Positions 17,586 to 30,803 of a DNA stretch of 64,000 nt are shown here, one piece after another (within the stretch, counting starts at the first letter, position 1; each line of letters starts with the position of its first letter). Where the stretch lies: NCBI RefSeq assembly GCF_902497775.2, contig NZ_OZ024668.1, positions 186,001 through 250,000 of the forward strand, given 5' to 3'. This DNA comes from Pseudomonas fluorescens (lineage in GTDB: Bacteria > Pseudomonadota > Gammaproteobacteria > Pseudomonadales > Pseudomonadaceae). Below the pieces are notes generated by a model that worked only from the letters and a program-made list of their open reading frames with translations, searched no databases and was not told where the DNA came from. The position numbers and the translations under genes are program-made.

Positions 17586-17990
17586 ATGGTTGAAAATAGC
17601 GAACTGCGCAAAGCCGGTCTCAAGGTGACACTGCCTCGAGTGAAAATTCTACAGATGCTCGATTCTACCGAGCAGCGTCACATGAGTGCCGAGGATGTTT
17701 ACAAGGCGCTGATGGAGGCGGGTGAGGACGTCGGTCTGGCCACGGTTTACCGTGTTCTGACCCAGTTCGAAGCCGCTGGCCTGGTTGTACGCCACAACTT
17801 CGATGGCGGCCACGCCGTATTCGAGCTGGCTGATGGTGGTCACCACGACCACATGGTCAACGTCGACTCCGGCGAAGTCATCGAATTCTTCGACAGTGAA
17901 ATTGAAAAGCGTCAGAAGGAAATCGTTGCCGAACACGGCTTCGAGCTGGTTGATCACAATCTGGTTCTGTACGTACGCAAGAAAAAGTAA
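17586..17990 (+). CDS. fur: Ferric uptake regulator
   Basis: The 134-residue protein has the Fur winged helix (VGLATVYRVLTQFEAAGLV, about residues 49-67) and the regulatory metal motif HHDH at 86-89. The CxxC structural-zinc motif found in E. coli Fur is replaced by VNVDSGEVIEF, and the whole protein contains no cysteine. It represses iron-uptake genes when loaded with Fe(II); likely local targets are the boxes at 2090-2108 and 575-593. It ends before a 10-bp hairpin and is convergent with recN. Confidence 0.98.
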   Translation: MVENSELRKAGLKVTLPRVKILQMLDSTEQRHMSAEDVYKALMEAGEDVGLATVYRVLTQFEAAGLVVRHNFDGGHAVFELADGGHHDHMVNVDSGEVIEFFDSEIEKRQKEIVAEHGFELVDHNLVLYVRKKK

Positions 17991-18018
17991 GCAATTGTTA
18001 CATCGCTGCATAAGTACT

Positions 18019-18042
18019 GAAGGCGACCCTGGGGTCGCCTTC
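18019..18042. terminator. Hairpin terminator after fur
   Basis: GAAGGCGACC-CTGG-GGTCGCCTTC is a perfect 10-bp stem 28 bases after the fur stop. The T-run that follows is weak (GTGCTTTC). It lies between the convergent fur and recN genes. Confidence 0.65.
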
Positions 18043-18079
18043 GTGCTTTCTGCTCGCTTGCTTTATATAGCTGCGCACT

Positions 18080-19753
18080 TCAGGCCTTGCTGGTGACCAC
18101 CATCTTGCGTGCGTGGGCCAGGGATTCCTTGGTCAGGTCGATGCCGCCGAGCATGCGCGCAACCTCTTCTACGCGCTCGCGCTTGCCCAGGTTGGCCACG
18201 GCGGTGTGGGTGGCATCGCTGTCGCGGACCTTGTGCACGAACAGGTGGTGATGGCCCTGGGCGGCCACTTGCGGCAGGTGGGTTACGGTCAGCACCTGGC
18301 CGCGCTCGCCTAGCCGGCGTAGCAATTGGCCGACGATCTCTGCTGTGGGTCCGCCGATACCCACGTCGACTTCGTCGAACACCAGGGTCGGGATGCGCGA
18401 GGTCTGCGCGGTGATCACCTGGATCGCCAGGCTGATGCGCGACAGCTCACCACCGGAAGCTACCTTGGCCAGGGCCTTGAGTGGTTGCCCGGGGTTGGCA
18501 CTGACCAGCAGTTCGACCTGTTCCAGGCCCTGGGGTTGCAGGTCGTCGCTGCTGTTGGCGCGCAGCTCGATGCTGAAGCGCCCGCCCGGCATGCCCAGGC
18601 GCTGGATTTCCTGTTCTACCGCACTGGCCAGCTGGCTGGCGGCTTGCTGGCGCAAGGCGCTCAGTTCGCCGGCCTTGTCCTGGTAGTGACGGGCATAGGC
18701 GGCCAGCTCTTCACCCAGGCGCTCGATCGATTCGTCGTTGGCGTTGAGGTTTTCCAGCTCTTCCATCAAGCGCTGCTGCAGGCCGGCCAGCTCGGTCGGG
18801 TGCACCCGGTGCTTGCGGGCGAGGGTGTAGATGGTGTCGAGGCGCTCTTCGAGCTGCTGCAGGCGCGCCGGGTCGGCGTCGAAGTTGTCGAGGAAGCGGT
18901 TCAGCTCGCCAACGGCTTCTTCTACCTGGATTTGCGCGCTGGCGATCAGGGTGGCCGCCTCGCCCAGGGCCTTGGGCGCGTTGTGCACGGCGGTCAGGCG
19001 GTTGAGGCTGGCGGTCAGGGCATTGAGCACGTTGCCCGAATCGTTTTCGCTGCAGTGGTCGATAACCTGGCGGCAGATGCCGAACAGCGCTTCGGCGTTG
19101 GTCAGGTTCTTGTGTTCCTGTTCCAGCAGCTCCAGTTCGTTCTCGCCCAGGCCGAGGTTGTCCAGTTCTTCGAGCTGGTAGCTGAGCAACTGGTGCTGCG
19201 CGCGCTGCTCATCGCCGGAATTGGACAAGCGCTCCAGCTCCTGGCGGGTCTGGCGCCAGCGCTGGGCGGCGAGCAGAACCTGGCGAGCGAGGTCGGTGGC
19301 GCCGGCATACTCGTCGAGCAAACGGCGGTGAGTGTCGGTTTTCAGCAGCGACTGATGCTCATGCTGGCTGTGGATATCGATCAGTAGCTCGCCCAGGGCC
19401 TTGAGGTCGCCGAGCGGGCAGGGCGTGCCGTTGATATAGCCACGGCTGCGGCCTTCGGCGGTGATCACCCGGCGCAGGATGCACGGCCCGTCGCTGTCGA
19501 GGTCGCGTTCGGCCAGCCAGGTACGGGCTTCGGGGATGTCCACCAGGTCGAAGGTGGCGAGGATGTCGGCCTTGTCGGCCCCGGGGCGCACCACGCCGCT
19601 GTCGGCGCGATCGCCCAGGGTCAGGCCCAGGGCGTCGAGCATGATCGATTTACCGGCCCCGGTTTCACCGGTGATGACGCTCATCCCGCGGGCGAGCTCA
19701 AGGTCCAGGTGTTCGACGATGGCGTAATTGTGTACGGACAGGTGCACCAGCAT
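18080..19753 (-). CDS. recN: DNA repair protein RecN
   Basis: A 557-residue SMC-like ATPase: Walker A GETGAGKS at residues 29-36, long central coiled-coil region (about 150-380), signature ASGGELSRISLAIQ near 435 and Walker B TLVFDEVDVGIGG near 460. It acts in recombinational repair of double-strand breaks. A consensus-like LexA box lies 25 bases upstream of the ATG, as expected for an SOS gene. It is divergent from grpE. Confidence 0.97.
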   Translation of the reverse strand: MLVHLSVHNYAIVEHLDLELARGMSVITGETGAGKSIMLDALGLTLGDRADSGVVRPGADKADILATFDLVDIPEARTWLAERDLDSDGPCILRRVITAEGRSRGYINGTPCPLGDLKALGELLIDIHSQHEHQSLLKTDTHRRLLDEYAGATDLARQVLLAAQRWRQTRQELERLSNSGDEQRAQHQLLSYQLEELDNLGLGENELELLEQEHKNLTNAEALFGICRQVIDHCSENDSGNVLNALTASLNRLTAVHNAPKALGEAATLIASAQIQVEEAVGELNRFLDNFDADPARLQQLEERLDTIYTLARKHRVHPTELAGLQQRLMEELENLNANDESIERLGEELAAYARHYQDKAGELSALRQQAASQLASAVEQEIQRLGMPGGRFSIELRANSSDDLQPQGLEQVELLVSANPGQPLKALAKVASGGELSRISLAIQVITAQTSRIPTLVFDEVDVGIGGPTAEIVGQLLRRLGERGQVLTVTHLPQVAAQGHHHLFVHKVRDSDATHTAVANLGKRERVEEVARMLGGIDLTKESLAHARKMVVTSKA

Positions 19754-19777
19754 TGGGGCGGCTCCCAGGCGTTAGGT

Positions 19778-19793
19778 CTGGTTATTTATACAG
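19778..19793. promoter_or_regulatory. LexA (SOS) box upstream of recN
   Basis: CTGGTTATTTATACAG fits the LexA pattern CTG-N10-CAG with an A/T-rich core. It is centred 32 bases upstream of the recN start codon, where LexA would cover the promoter. Confidence 0.85.
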
Positions 19794-19902
19794 TGTTTTC
19801 AAATCCGCTGACAATGCTGGTGTTTAGTTCAATTTGGTTATCAGCGCGTCGTTCTGATTGCCATGGGTTATGAGCGAATGTGCGCAAGCTGCCTTGCCGG
19901 CC

Positions 19903-19930
19903 CTTGAACCTGGGTTTTGCGACCCCATAT
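19903..19930 (+). promoter_or_regulatory. Sigma-32 heat-shock promoter of grpE
   Basis: CTTGAA (19903-19908), a 14-base spacer and CCCCATAT (19923-19930) match the heat-shock consensus. The expected start near 19937 leaves a leader of about 48 bases before the grpE ATG. Confidence 0.9.
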
Positions 19931-19984
19931 AGCCGGCAGACGCGCGAGTAATGCTCGCAGACCTTATTCGAGAGGAGAGATTTT

Positions 19985-20539
19985 ATGGCTGACGAACAGC
20001 TGGATGAACAGAATCTGAACGCCGAAGCGACTGGCGACCAAGAGCTGAACGCCCGCGTGCAGGTGCTCGAAGAGCAGCTGGCGGCGGCCCAGGATCAATC
20101 CCTGCGCACCGCCGCCGACCTGCAGAACGTGCGCCGCCGCGCTGAGCAGGACGTAGAAAAGGCGCACAAATTCGCCCTGGAAAAATTTGCCGGTGACCTG
20201 CTGCCGGTCATCGATAGCCTCGAGCGCGGCCTGGAACTGTCCAGCCCGGACGACGAGAGCATTCGCCCGATGCGCGAAGGCATCGAGCTGACCCTGAAAA
20301 TGTTCCACGACACCCTCAAGCGCTACAACCTCGAGGCCATCGACCCGCACGGCGAACCGTTCAATGCCGAGCACCATCAGGCGATGGCCATGCAGGAAAG
20401 CGCCGAGGTCGAGCCCAACAGCGTGCTCAAGGTGTTCCAGAAGGGCTACCAGCTCAACGGTCGCCTGCTGCGCCCGGCCATGGTCGTGGTCAGCAAGGCT
20501 CCGGCAGCGGTTTCGCCGTCGATTGACGAGCAGGCTTGA
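19985..20539 (+). CDS. grpE: Nucleotide exchange factor GrpE
   Basis: The 184-residue protein has an N-terminal coiled-coil ([18 protein letters not shown], residues 20-60) and the GrpE core with [12 protein letters not shown] and the conserved [25 protein letters not shown] near the end. It drives ADP release from DnaK. It is the first gene of the grpE-dnaK-dnaJ cluster and has its own sigma-32 promoter. AGGAGAG precedes the ATG. Confidence 0.97.
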   Translation: MADEQLDEQNLNAEATGDQELNARVQVLEEQLAAAQDQSLRTAADLQNVRRRAEQDVEKAHKFALEKFAGDLLPVIDSLERGLELSSPDDESIRPMREGIELTLKMFHDTLKRYNLEAIDPHGEPFNAEHHQAMAMQESAEVEPNSVLKVFQKGYQLNGRLLRPAMVVVSKAPAAVSPSIDEQA

Positions 20540-20562
20540 AATCGTTTTCGGCGCCCCCATCT
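20535..20562 (+). promoter_or_regulatory. Sigma-32 heat-shock promoter of dnaK
   Basis: CTTGAA (20535-20540), a 14-base spacer and CCCCATCT (20555-20562) match the heat-shock consensus. The -35 box overlaps the grpE stop codon at 20537-20539. The expected start near 20569 gives a leader of about 70 bases before dnaK. Confidence 0.88.
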
Positions 20563-20640
20563 AGGTGTCAAGCATTCAAGTATTACCGCAGTTAGCCACC
20601 ACTGCTGCGGCAACCAAATTCAAGTTTCGGGAGAGTTAAC

Positions 20641-22560
20641 ATGGGTAAAATCATCGGTATCGACCTGGGGACCACCAACTCCTGTGTCTCCATTCTGGAA
20701 AACGGCAACGTCAAGGTAATCGAGAACGCCGAAGGCGCTCGTACCACGCCGTCGATCATTGCCTACGCCAACGATGGCGAAATCCTGGTTGGCCAGTCGG
20801 CCAAGCGCCAGGCGGTCACCAACCCGCACAACACCCTGTACGCGGTAAAACGTCTGATCGGTCGTCGCTTCGAAGAAGAAGTGGTGCAGAAAGACATCCA
20901 GATGGTTCCGTACAAAATTGTCAAAGCTGACAACAACGATGCCTGGGTTGAAGTGAACGGCCAGAAAATGGCTCCGCCACAAATCTCGGCTGAAATCCTG
21001 AAGAAGATGAAGAAGACCGCCGAAGACTACCTCGGCGAGCCTGTCACCGAGGCGGTCATCACCGTTCCGGCCTACTTCAACGACAGCCAGCGTCAAGCCA
21101 CCAAGGATGCCGGTCGCATCGCTGGCCTGGATGTAAAACGTATCATCAACGAACCAACCGCGGCTGCTCTGGCCTACGGTATGGACAAGGCCAAGGGCGA
21201 TCACACCGTGATCGTTTATGACCTGGGTGGCGGTACCTTCGACGTTTCGGTCATCGAAATCGCCGAAGTCGATGGCGAGCACCAGTTTGAAGTTCTGGCC
21301 ACCAACGGTGACACCTTCCTCGGTGGTGAAGACTTCGACATTCGCCTGATCGACTACCTCGTCGACGAGTTCAAGAAAGAAAGCGGCATGAACCTCAAGG
21401 GTGACCCGCTGGCCATGCAGCGCCTGAAAGAAGCCGCTGAAAAAGCCAAGATCGAGCTGTCTTCGAGCCAGATGACCGACGTCAACCTGCCGTACATCAC
21501 TGCAGATGCCACCGGTCCTAAGCACCTGAACGTGAAGATCTCCCGCGCCAAGCTGGAATCGCTGGTGGAAGACCTGGTTCAGCGCACCATCGAGCCATGC
21601 CGCATCGCCATGAAAGACGCCGGTATCGACGTCAGCAAGATCGACGACGTGATCCTGGTCGGCGGTCAGACCCGCATGCCGCTGGTGCAAAAAGCGGTTA
21701 CCGACTTCTTCGGCAAAGAAGCCCGTAAAGACGTCAACCCGGACGAAGCGGTTGCCATGGGTGCTGCCATCCAGGGTGCGGTACTGGCCGGTGACGTGAA
21801 GGACGTACTGCTGCTGGACGTGAGCCCGCTGACCCTGGGTATCGAAACCATGGGTGGCGTGATGACCGCGCTGATCGAGAAGAACACCACTATCCCGACC
21901 AAGAAATCGCAAGTGTTCTCGACTGCCGATGACAACCAGGGCGCCGTGACCATTCACGTGCTGCAAGGTGAGCGTAAGCAGGCTGCTCAGAACAAGTCCC
22001 TGGGCAAGTTCGACCTGGCTGACATTCCACCAGCACCACGTGGCGTGCCACAGATCGAAGTGACCTTCGACATCGACGCCAACGGCATCCTGCATGTCGG
22101 CGCCAAAGACAAGGCCACTGGCAAGACCCAGTCGATCGTGATCAAGGCCAACTCCGGTCTGTCTGATGAAGAAATTCAGCAGATGATCCGCGACGCCGAA
22201 GCGAACTCGGAAGAAGACCGCAAGTTCGAAGAGCTGGCCGCTGCCCGTAACCAGGGCGACGCACTGGTTCACTCGACTCGCAAGATGGTCGTTGACGCTG
22301 GCGACAAGGTCACTGCCGACGAGAAGACTGCGATCGAAGCTGCCGTGGTTGCCCTGGAAGCCGCCATCAAGGGCGACGACAAGGCTGCCATCGACGCCAA
22401 GGTCGAAGAGCTGTCGAAAGTGTCGGCTCCAGTTGCCCAGAAGATGTACGCCGAGCAGTCGGCCGAACAGCCTCAGGGCGGCGCGCAACAGGCTGAGCCT
22501 GAAGCCAAGCACGACGACGTCGTCGACGCTGAGTTCGAAGAAGTCAAAGACAACAAGTAA
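20641..22560 (+). CDS. dnaK: Chaperone DnaK (Hsp70)
   Basis: A full-length 639-residue Hsp70: phosphate-1 motif [14 protein letters not shown] at residues 4-17, [11 protein letters not shown] and [13 protein letters not shown] in the ATPase domain, [15 protein letters not shown] at the linker, the substrate-binding beta domain, and a lid ending in the family C-terminus [14 protein letters not shown]. It folds and protects proteins with DnaJ and GrpE. Codon usage is strongly biased, as in a highly expressed gene. GGGAG lies just upstream of the ATG. Confidence 0.99.
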   Translation: MGKIIGIDLGTTNSCVSILENGNVKVIENAEGARTTPSIIAYANDGEILVGQSAKRQAVTNPHNTLYAVKRLIGRRFEEEVVQKDIQMVPYKIVKADNNDAWVEVNGQKMAPPQISAEILKKMKKTAEDYLGEPVTEAVITVPAYFNDSQRQATKDAGRIAGLDVKRIINEPTAAALAYGMDKAKGDHTVIVYDLGGGTFDVSVIEIAEVDGEHQFEVLATNGDTFLGGEDFDIRLIDYLVDEFKKESGMNLKGDPLAMQRLKEAAEKAKIELSSSQMTDVNLPYITADATGPKHLNVKISRAKLESLVEDLVQRTIEPCRIAMKDAGIDVSKIDDVILVGGQTRMPLVQKAVTDFFGKEARKDVNPDEAVAMGAAIQGAVLAGDVKDVLLLDVSPLTLGIETMGGVMTALIEKNTTIPTKKSQVFSTADDNQGAVTIHVLQGERKQAAQNKSLGKFDLADIPPAPRGVPQIEVTFDIDANGILHVGAKDKATGKTQSIVIKANSGLSDEEIQQMIRDAEANSEEDRKFEELAAARNQGDALVHSTRKMVVDAGDKVTADEKTAIEAAVVALEAAIKGDDKAAIDAKVEELSKVSAPVAQKMYAEQSAEQPQGGAQQAEPEAKHDDVVDAEFEEVKDNK

Positions 22561-22770
22561 TTGCTACAGGTTGTCGGCCAGTTGACTGTTTTTTGATGGT
22601 TGGCTGGTAGGATGTCGCCGCGCGGGGGCTTGCTCCCGCGTTGGCGTGTCTGGAATACCCGAATTTTTACAGCATCTGTCAGCCGCCCGCAGGGTCGGTG
22701 GGGCGGGTGCTGGCGGCACAGCGCGGAATGCGCAGAGGTTTGCCGAACGTCCTCAAGAGTGCAAAGACTT

Positions 22771-23895
22771 ATGGCAAAGCGTGACTATTACGAAGTTCTG
22801 GGAGTTGAGCGCGGCTCCAGTGAAGCGGACCTGAAGAAGGCCTATCGCCGCCTGGCGATGAAGCATCACCCGGACCGTAATCCTGATGACAAGGACTCGG
22901 AAGAGAAATTCAAGGAAGCCAACGAGGCTTACGAAGTGCTCTCCGATGCCAGCAAGCGTGCGGCCTACGACCAGTATGGTCATGCCGGCGTGGATCCGAG
23001 CATGGGTGGTGGCGGTGCCGGTTTCGGCGGCGCGAACTTCTCGGATATCTTCGGTGATGTGTTCAGCGATTTCTTCGGCGGTGGCCGTGGTGGTTCGCGT
23101 GGTGGCGCCCAGCGTGGCAGCGACCTGCGTTACACCCTGGAGCTGAACCTGGAAGAAGCCGTACGCGGTACAACGGTCAACATTCGTGTGCCGACGCTGG
23201 TCAATTGTGAGCCGTGTGATGGTTCCGGGGCCAAGAAAGGTTCGTCGCCTTCAACCTGTCCGACCTGTGGTGGTATTGGTCAGGTGCGCATGCAGCAGGG
23301 CTTCTTCTCGGTCCAGCAGACCTGCCCGCGTTGCCATGGCCAGGGCAAGATCATCACTGATCCATGCGGTTCCTGCCACGGTGAGGGGCGCATCGAAGAA
23401 TACAAGACCCTCTCGGTCAAGGTGCCGGCCGGTGTCGACACCGGTGATCGCATCCGTCTGTCTGGCGAAGGCGAGGCAGGCTCTCACGGTGGCCCGACCG
23501 GTGACCTGTATGTGGTCATCAACGTGCGCGAACACTCGATTTTCCAGCGCGACGGCAAGCATCTGTACTGCGAAGTACCGATCAGCTACACCGACGCCGC
23601 CCTGGGTGGCGAGCTGGAAGTGCCGACCCTCGATGGTCGGGTCAAGCTGAAGATCCCGGAAGGCACCCAGACCGGCAAGCAGTTCCGTCTGCGCGGCAAG
23701 GGTGTGGCGCCGGTTCGCGGTGGTGGTGCCGGTGACCTGATGTGCCGGGTCGCGGTGGAAACCCCGGTCAACCTCAGCCGTCGTCAGCGCGAGCTGCTCG
23801 AAGAGCTGCGTGATTCGCTGGAAGGCGACAGTTCCCATTCGCCGAAAGCCAATGGCTGGTTCGAAGGCGTGAAACGCTTCTTCGGCGATCTGTAA
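22771..23895 (+). CDS. dnaJ: Co-chaperone DnaJ (Hsp40)
   Basis: The 374-residue protein has a J domain with the HPD motif at residues 33-35, a Gly/Phe linker (about 75-110), a zinc-finger region with four CxxCxGxG repeats ([32 protein letters not shown]; about 148-212), and the C-terminal substrate-binding domain. It stimulates the DnaK ATPase and delivers substrates. The start is the ATG opening [11 protein letters not shown]; in-frame sequence upstream is not family-like. The 210-base gap after dnaK holds a GC hairpin (22620-22639) but no clear promoter. Confidence 0.98.
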   Translation: MAKRDYYEVLGVERGSSEADLKKAYRRLAMKHHPDRNPDDKDSEEKFKEANEAYEVLSDASKRAAYDQYGHAGVDPSMGGGGAGFGGANFSDIFGDVFSDFFGGGRGGSRGGAQRGSDLRYTLELNLEEAVRGTTVNIRVPTLVNCEPCDGSGAKKGSSPSTCPTCGGIGQVRMQQGFFSVQQTCPRCHGQGKIITDPCGSCHGEGRIEEYKTLSVKVPAGVDTGDRIRLSGEGEAGSHGGPTGDLYVVINVREHSIFQRDGKHLYCEVPISYTDAALGGELEVPTLDGRVKLKIPEGTQTGKQFRLRGKGVAPVRGGGAGDLMCRVAVETPVNLSRRQRELLEELRDSLEGDSSHSPKANGWFEGVKRFFGDL

Positions 23896-23905
23896 GAAGG
23901 AATAG

Positions 23906-24712
<807 letters not shown>

Positions 24713-24728
24713 CCTGCGTCACATCCCT

Positions 24729-24801
24729 TGTGGGAGCGGGCTTGACCCGCGATTGCGGTTTGCCTGTCACATCGCTATCGCGGGTCGAGCCCGCACCCAC
24801 A
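24729..24801. repeat. Inverted pair of REP elements after dapB
   Basis: Two REP units face each other: TGTGGGAGCGGGCTTGACCC followed by GCGAT (24729-24753), and its reverse complement with one or two changes (24777-24801). A 23-base spacer separates them. They probably stabilise or end the dapB message. The unit is shared with 15453-15498 and 46854-46879. Confidence 0.8.
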
Positions 24802-24930
24802 ATGCCCTCCCAATGCGCCCTGTCGCATTCCTGCGTCTTTCAGGCACATCAGTGGTAGACCAAAAAAGCGTTTTTCTGTAAGCTACAGCTTTAGTGTGTC
24901 CACTAAAAGCGCGCAGATAATTCGACGAAG

Positions 24931-24969
24931 AAAGCGGGGTGACGTGTCTATACGTCATTCCGCTTTTTT
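24931..24969 (+). terminator. Terminator-like hairpin in the carA leader (candidate attenuator)
   Basis: AAAGCGG / CCGCTTT and TGACGT / ACGTCA form a two-part stem around a 6-base loop, followed by further T residues, 46 bases before the carA start codon. A second hairpin (24887-24910, GCTTTAGTG/CACTAAAAGC) lies just upstream. The 302-base dapB-carA gap therefore holds REP sequences (24729-24801) and this structured leader. It could simply end dapB transcripts, but its closeness to carA suggests control of carAB, which is known to respond to pyrimidines and arginine. Confidence 0.6.
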
Positions 24970-25014
24970 GCAACCTGCGATCGCCCCTTCAGGCTTGATT
25001 TACGGGAGGTCTTC

Positions 25015-26151
25015 TTGACTAAGCCAGCCATACTCGCCCTTGCCGATGGCAGCATTTTTCGCGGTGAAGCCATTGGAGCCGACGGACAAACCGTTGGTGA
25101 GGTGGTGTTTAACACCGCAATGACCGGCTATCAGGAAATCCTGACTGACCCTTCCTATGCGCAGCAAATCGTTACCCTGACTTACCCGCACATCGGCAAC
25201 ACCGGCACCACGCCGGAAGACGCCGAATCCGACCGCGTCTGGTCGGCTGGTCTGGTGATTCGCGACCTGCCTCTGATCGCGAGCAACTGGCGCAACAAGC
25301 AATCCCTGCCTGATTACCTCAAGGCCAACAACGTGGTGGCGATCGCTGGTATCGACACCCGTCGCCTGACTCGCATCCTGCGTGAGAAGGGCGCGCAGAA
25401 CGGCTGCATCCTTGCCGGCGACAACATCAGCGAAGAGGCTGCAATCGCCGCTGCTCGCGGTTTCCCGGGCCTGAAGGGCATGGACCTGGCGAAAGTCGTC
25501 AGCACCAAGAGCAGCTACGAATGGCGCTCCAGCGTCTGGGAACTGAAGACCGACAGCCACGCCACCCGCGAAGCTGCCGAGCTGCCATACCACGTGGTTG
25601 CCTACGACTTCGGCGTCAAGCTGAACATCCTGCGCATGCTGGTTGCCCGCGGCTGCCGCCTGACCGTCGTACCGGCGCAAACGCCGGCCAGCGAAGTACT
25701 GGCGCTCAACCCCGATGGCGTGTTCCTGTCCAACGGCCCTGGTGATCCGGAGCCTTGCGACTACGCGATCCAGGCGATCAAGGACATCCTCGAAACCGAG
25801 ATCCCGGTGTTCGGCATTTGCCTGGGTCACCAGCTGCTGGCCCTGGCCTCCGGTGCCAAGACCGTGAAAATGGGTCATGGTCACCACGGCGCCAACCACC
25901 CGGTCCAGGACCTGGACACCGGCGTGGTCATGATCACCAGCCAGAACCACGGCTTTGCGGTTGACGAAGCGACCCTGCCGGGCAACGTGCGCGCCATCCA
26001 CAAGTCGCTGTTCGACGGTACCCTGCAGGGTATCGAGCGTACCGACAAGAGCGCGTTCAGCTTCCAGGGTCACCCTGAAGCCAGCCCGGGCCCGACCGAC
26101 GTCGCGCCACTGTTCGACCGTTTCATCGATGCCATGGCCAAGCGCCGCTGA
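25015..26151 (+). CDS. carA: Carbamoyl-phosphate synthase small subunit
   Basis: The 378-residue glutaminase subunit has the CarA N-terminal domain ([14 protein letters not shown]) and a class I glutamine amidotransferase domain with nucleophile [12 protein letters not shown] near residue 268 and the His/Glu dyad in [11 protein letters not shown] near 352. It supplies ammonia to CarB for carbamoyl phosphate, shared by arginine and pyrimidine synthesis. The start codon is TTG, well placed after GGGAGG (25004-25009). The uncommon start may lower translation or be part of regulation. Confidence 0.97.
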   Translation: MTKPAILALADGSIFRGEAIGADGQTVGEVVFNTAMTGYQEILTDPSYAQQIVTLTYPHIGNTGTTPEDAESDRVWSAGLVIRDLPLIASNWRNKQSLPDYLKANNVVAIAGIDTRRLTRILREKGAQNGCILAGDNISEEAAIAAARGFPGLKGMDLAKVVSTKSSYEWRSSVWELKTDSHATREAAELPYHVVAYDFGVKLNILRMLVARGCRLTVVPAQTPASEVLALNPDGVFLSNGPGDPEPCDYAIQAIKDILETEIPVFGICLGHQLLALASGAKTVKMGHGHHGANHPVQDLDTGVVMITSQNHGFAVDEATLPGNVRAIHKSLFDGTLQGIERTDKSAFSFQGHPEASPGPTDVAPLFDRFIDAMAKRR

Positions 26152-26257
26152 GCATCTGGCGAGAAGGCCCTGGACCGGTGCAAGCCGCGTTCAGGTGCCG
26201 CCCCCAAGATTGTTCAATGCGGCTTGCCGACTGACCTGCGGAATTGAGTGACAACCC

Positions 26258-29475
<3,218 letters not shown>

Positions 29476-29479
<4 letters not shown>

Positions 29480-29958
29480 GCATTACCAAGTACCCGATGA
29501 CCGTCCAGGGCGCTCGCGCCCTGGAGGAAGAGCACCTTTTCCTGAGCAAGACCGAGCGTCCGCGCCTGAGTCAGGCTATTGGTGAGGCTCGCGAGCTGGG
29601 CGATCTCAAGGAAAACGCCGAGTACCATGCTGCCCGTGAAGAGCAGGGCATGGTCGAGGCGCGTATCCGCGATATCGAAGGCCGTCTGCAGAACTCGGTG
29701 GTGATCGACGTCACCACTATTGCCCATACCGGCAAGGTGATCTTCGGTACCACCGTGGACCTGGAAAACACCGAGACCGGTGACCAGGTAACCTACCAGA
29801 TCGTTGGCGAGGACGAAGCCGACGTGAAGAATGGCAAGCTCTCGGTCGGTGCGCCGATCGCCCGTGCCATCATTGGTAAGGAAGAGGGTGATACCGTGGT
29901 GATCAAGACGCCAAGCGGTACGGTCGAGTACGAGATTGTCGAAGTCAAACACATCTGA
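29476..29958 (+). CDS. greA: Transcription elongation factor GreA
   Basis: The 160-residue protein has the N-terminal antiparallel coiled-coil with the acidic tip ([20 protein letters not shown], about residues 34-55) and the C-terminal FKBP-like domain ([28 protein letters not shown]). It rescues backtracked RNA polymerase by stimulating transcript cleavage. The ATG overlaps the carB stop by four bases, so translation is coupled. Confidence 0.97.
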
Positions 29959-30382
29959 CCGACGCCGCGGCTTTGCTGCGGCCCAGGTGATCTGGCAACT
30001 GACCCAGGTGTTCTGGGTCGGTGGCCTGTGGATGTTGCATTTCGGTTTGCTGCCGGCGTTGGGCAAGATTGGCCTGGCGCCGCTGCTGATCGAGGATATC
30101 GGCAGTCTGATGGCATCTTTGCTGGTAGCGTTTGCGGCGTTTTGCGCAGGCGTGCAGGCACTGGTGCTGATCCAGGCTCAGGGCCTGGCCAGTGTGTGGC
30201 GGGACATGCGGGGGCAGTTGCTGTCGATGGCGATGTTGGCGTGCGTGGTGTATTTCGCCTTGCGCGTGGGCATGCCGGAAGAATTGCGCTGGCAGCTGTT
30301 CTGCTACCTGGTGCTGGGCCTGACCGGCTTGCTGCTGGTCATGCAACCCGTGCCGGGCAGGGCGCGCCATGCGCGCCACTGA
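29936..30382 (+). CDS. Four-helix inner-membrane protein (DUF4149-like)
   Basis: A protein of up to 148 residues with four hydrophobic segments (around residues 18-42, 52-75, 90-110 and 118-138). It resembles the DUF4149 membrane family, judged by layout and by its position between greA and yhbY in pseudomonads. The start is uncertain: a TTG at 29936 would overlap greA by 23 bases, and a GTG at 29987 would still keep the first helix. Neither has a strong ribosome site, which suggests coupling to greA translation. Function unknown. Confidence 0.75.
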   Translation: MSKSNTSDRRRGFAAAQVIWQLTQVFWVGGLWMLHFGLLPALGKIGLAPLLIEDIGSLMASLLVAFAAFCAGVQALVLIQAQGLASVWRDMRGQLLSMAMLACVVYFALRVGMPEELRWQLFCYLVLGLTGLLLVMQPVPGRARHARH

Positions 30383-30394
30383 CCGCGGCGAACA

Positions 30395-30703
30395 TCACTT
30401 GTAGCGGTGGATGTTCGACAGCTGTTTGTTCGGCTGTGGGTTCTTGCGATAGATCAGCGCCTTCTTGCCAATGGTCTGTACCAGTTCGGCGCGGCCGGCC
30501 TTGCACAGCGCGGCAATTGCGGCGGCACGTTCTTCACGGTCTTCGGAGCGAATCTCGACCTTGATCAGTTCGTGATCGACCAGGGCGCGTTCGAGTTCGG
30601 CGATAACCCCTTCAGTCAGCCCATTGCCTGCCACAATCAGAACTGGTTTCAGATCGTGGCCAATGGATTTGTACTGTTTCTTCTGCTCGTTATTGAGCGG
30701 CAT
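30395..30703 (-). CDS. yhbY: Ribosome-associated RNA-binding protein YhbY (CRM domain)
   Basis: The 102-residue protein is a single CRS1/YhbY (CRM) domain with the GxxG-type loop GNGLTEG near residue 27 and the conserved VEIRSEDREERAAAIAALCKAG. The E. coli homologue binds pre-50S ribosomal particles. It is divergent from rlmE, another 50S maturation gene, with a 100-base shared promoter region. Confidence 0.93.
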   Translation of the reverse strand: MPLNNEQKKQYKSIGHDLKPVLIVAGNGLTEGVIAELERALVDHELIKVEIRSEDREERAAAIAALCKAGRAELVQTIGKKALIYRKNPQPNKQLSNIHRYK

Positions 30704-30726
30704 AATCTGACCCTTTGTCTGATTCT

Positions 30727-30748
30727 GTAAAAATGGCGGCCATTTTAC
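30727..30748. promoter_or_regulatory. Palindrome in the yhbY-rlmE divergent promoter region
   Basis: GTAAAAATGGC-GGCCATTTTAC is a near-perfect inverted repeat with one unpaired A. It lies 24 bases upstream of yhbY and 56 bases upstream of rlmE. It could be an operator for the divergent pair; no known regulator is recognised. Confidence 0.4.
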
Positions 30749-30803
30749 CCGAGGGCCCGTGGATCCGCCCAGTTAATCACGACCCTTATCATCGAGGTGC
30801 CCA

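Noticed and set aside
20620..22512. 630-codon open frame antisense to dnaK
   Set aside because: Same codon-bias artefact opposite a highly expressed, certain gene.
22620..22639. GC hairpin CGCGGGGGCTTGCTCCCGCG between dnaK and dnaJ
   Set aside because: No T-run and too short for a REP unit; probably a minor mRNA structure, so not listed as a terminator.
24894..24920. Eight-codon GTG frame ending Ala-Arg-Arg-stop in the carA leader
   Set aside because: No ribosome site and a likely transcription start close to or inside it; mentioned only as a possibility under the carA finding.
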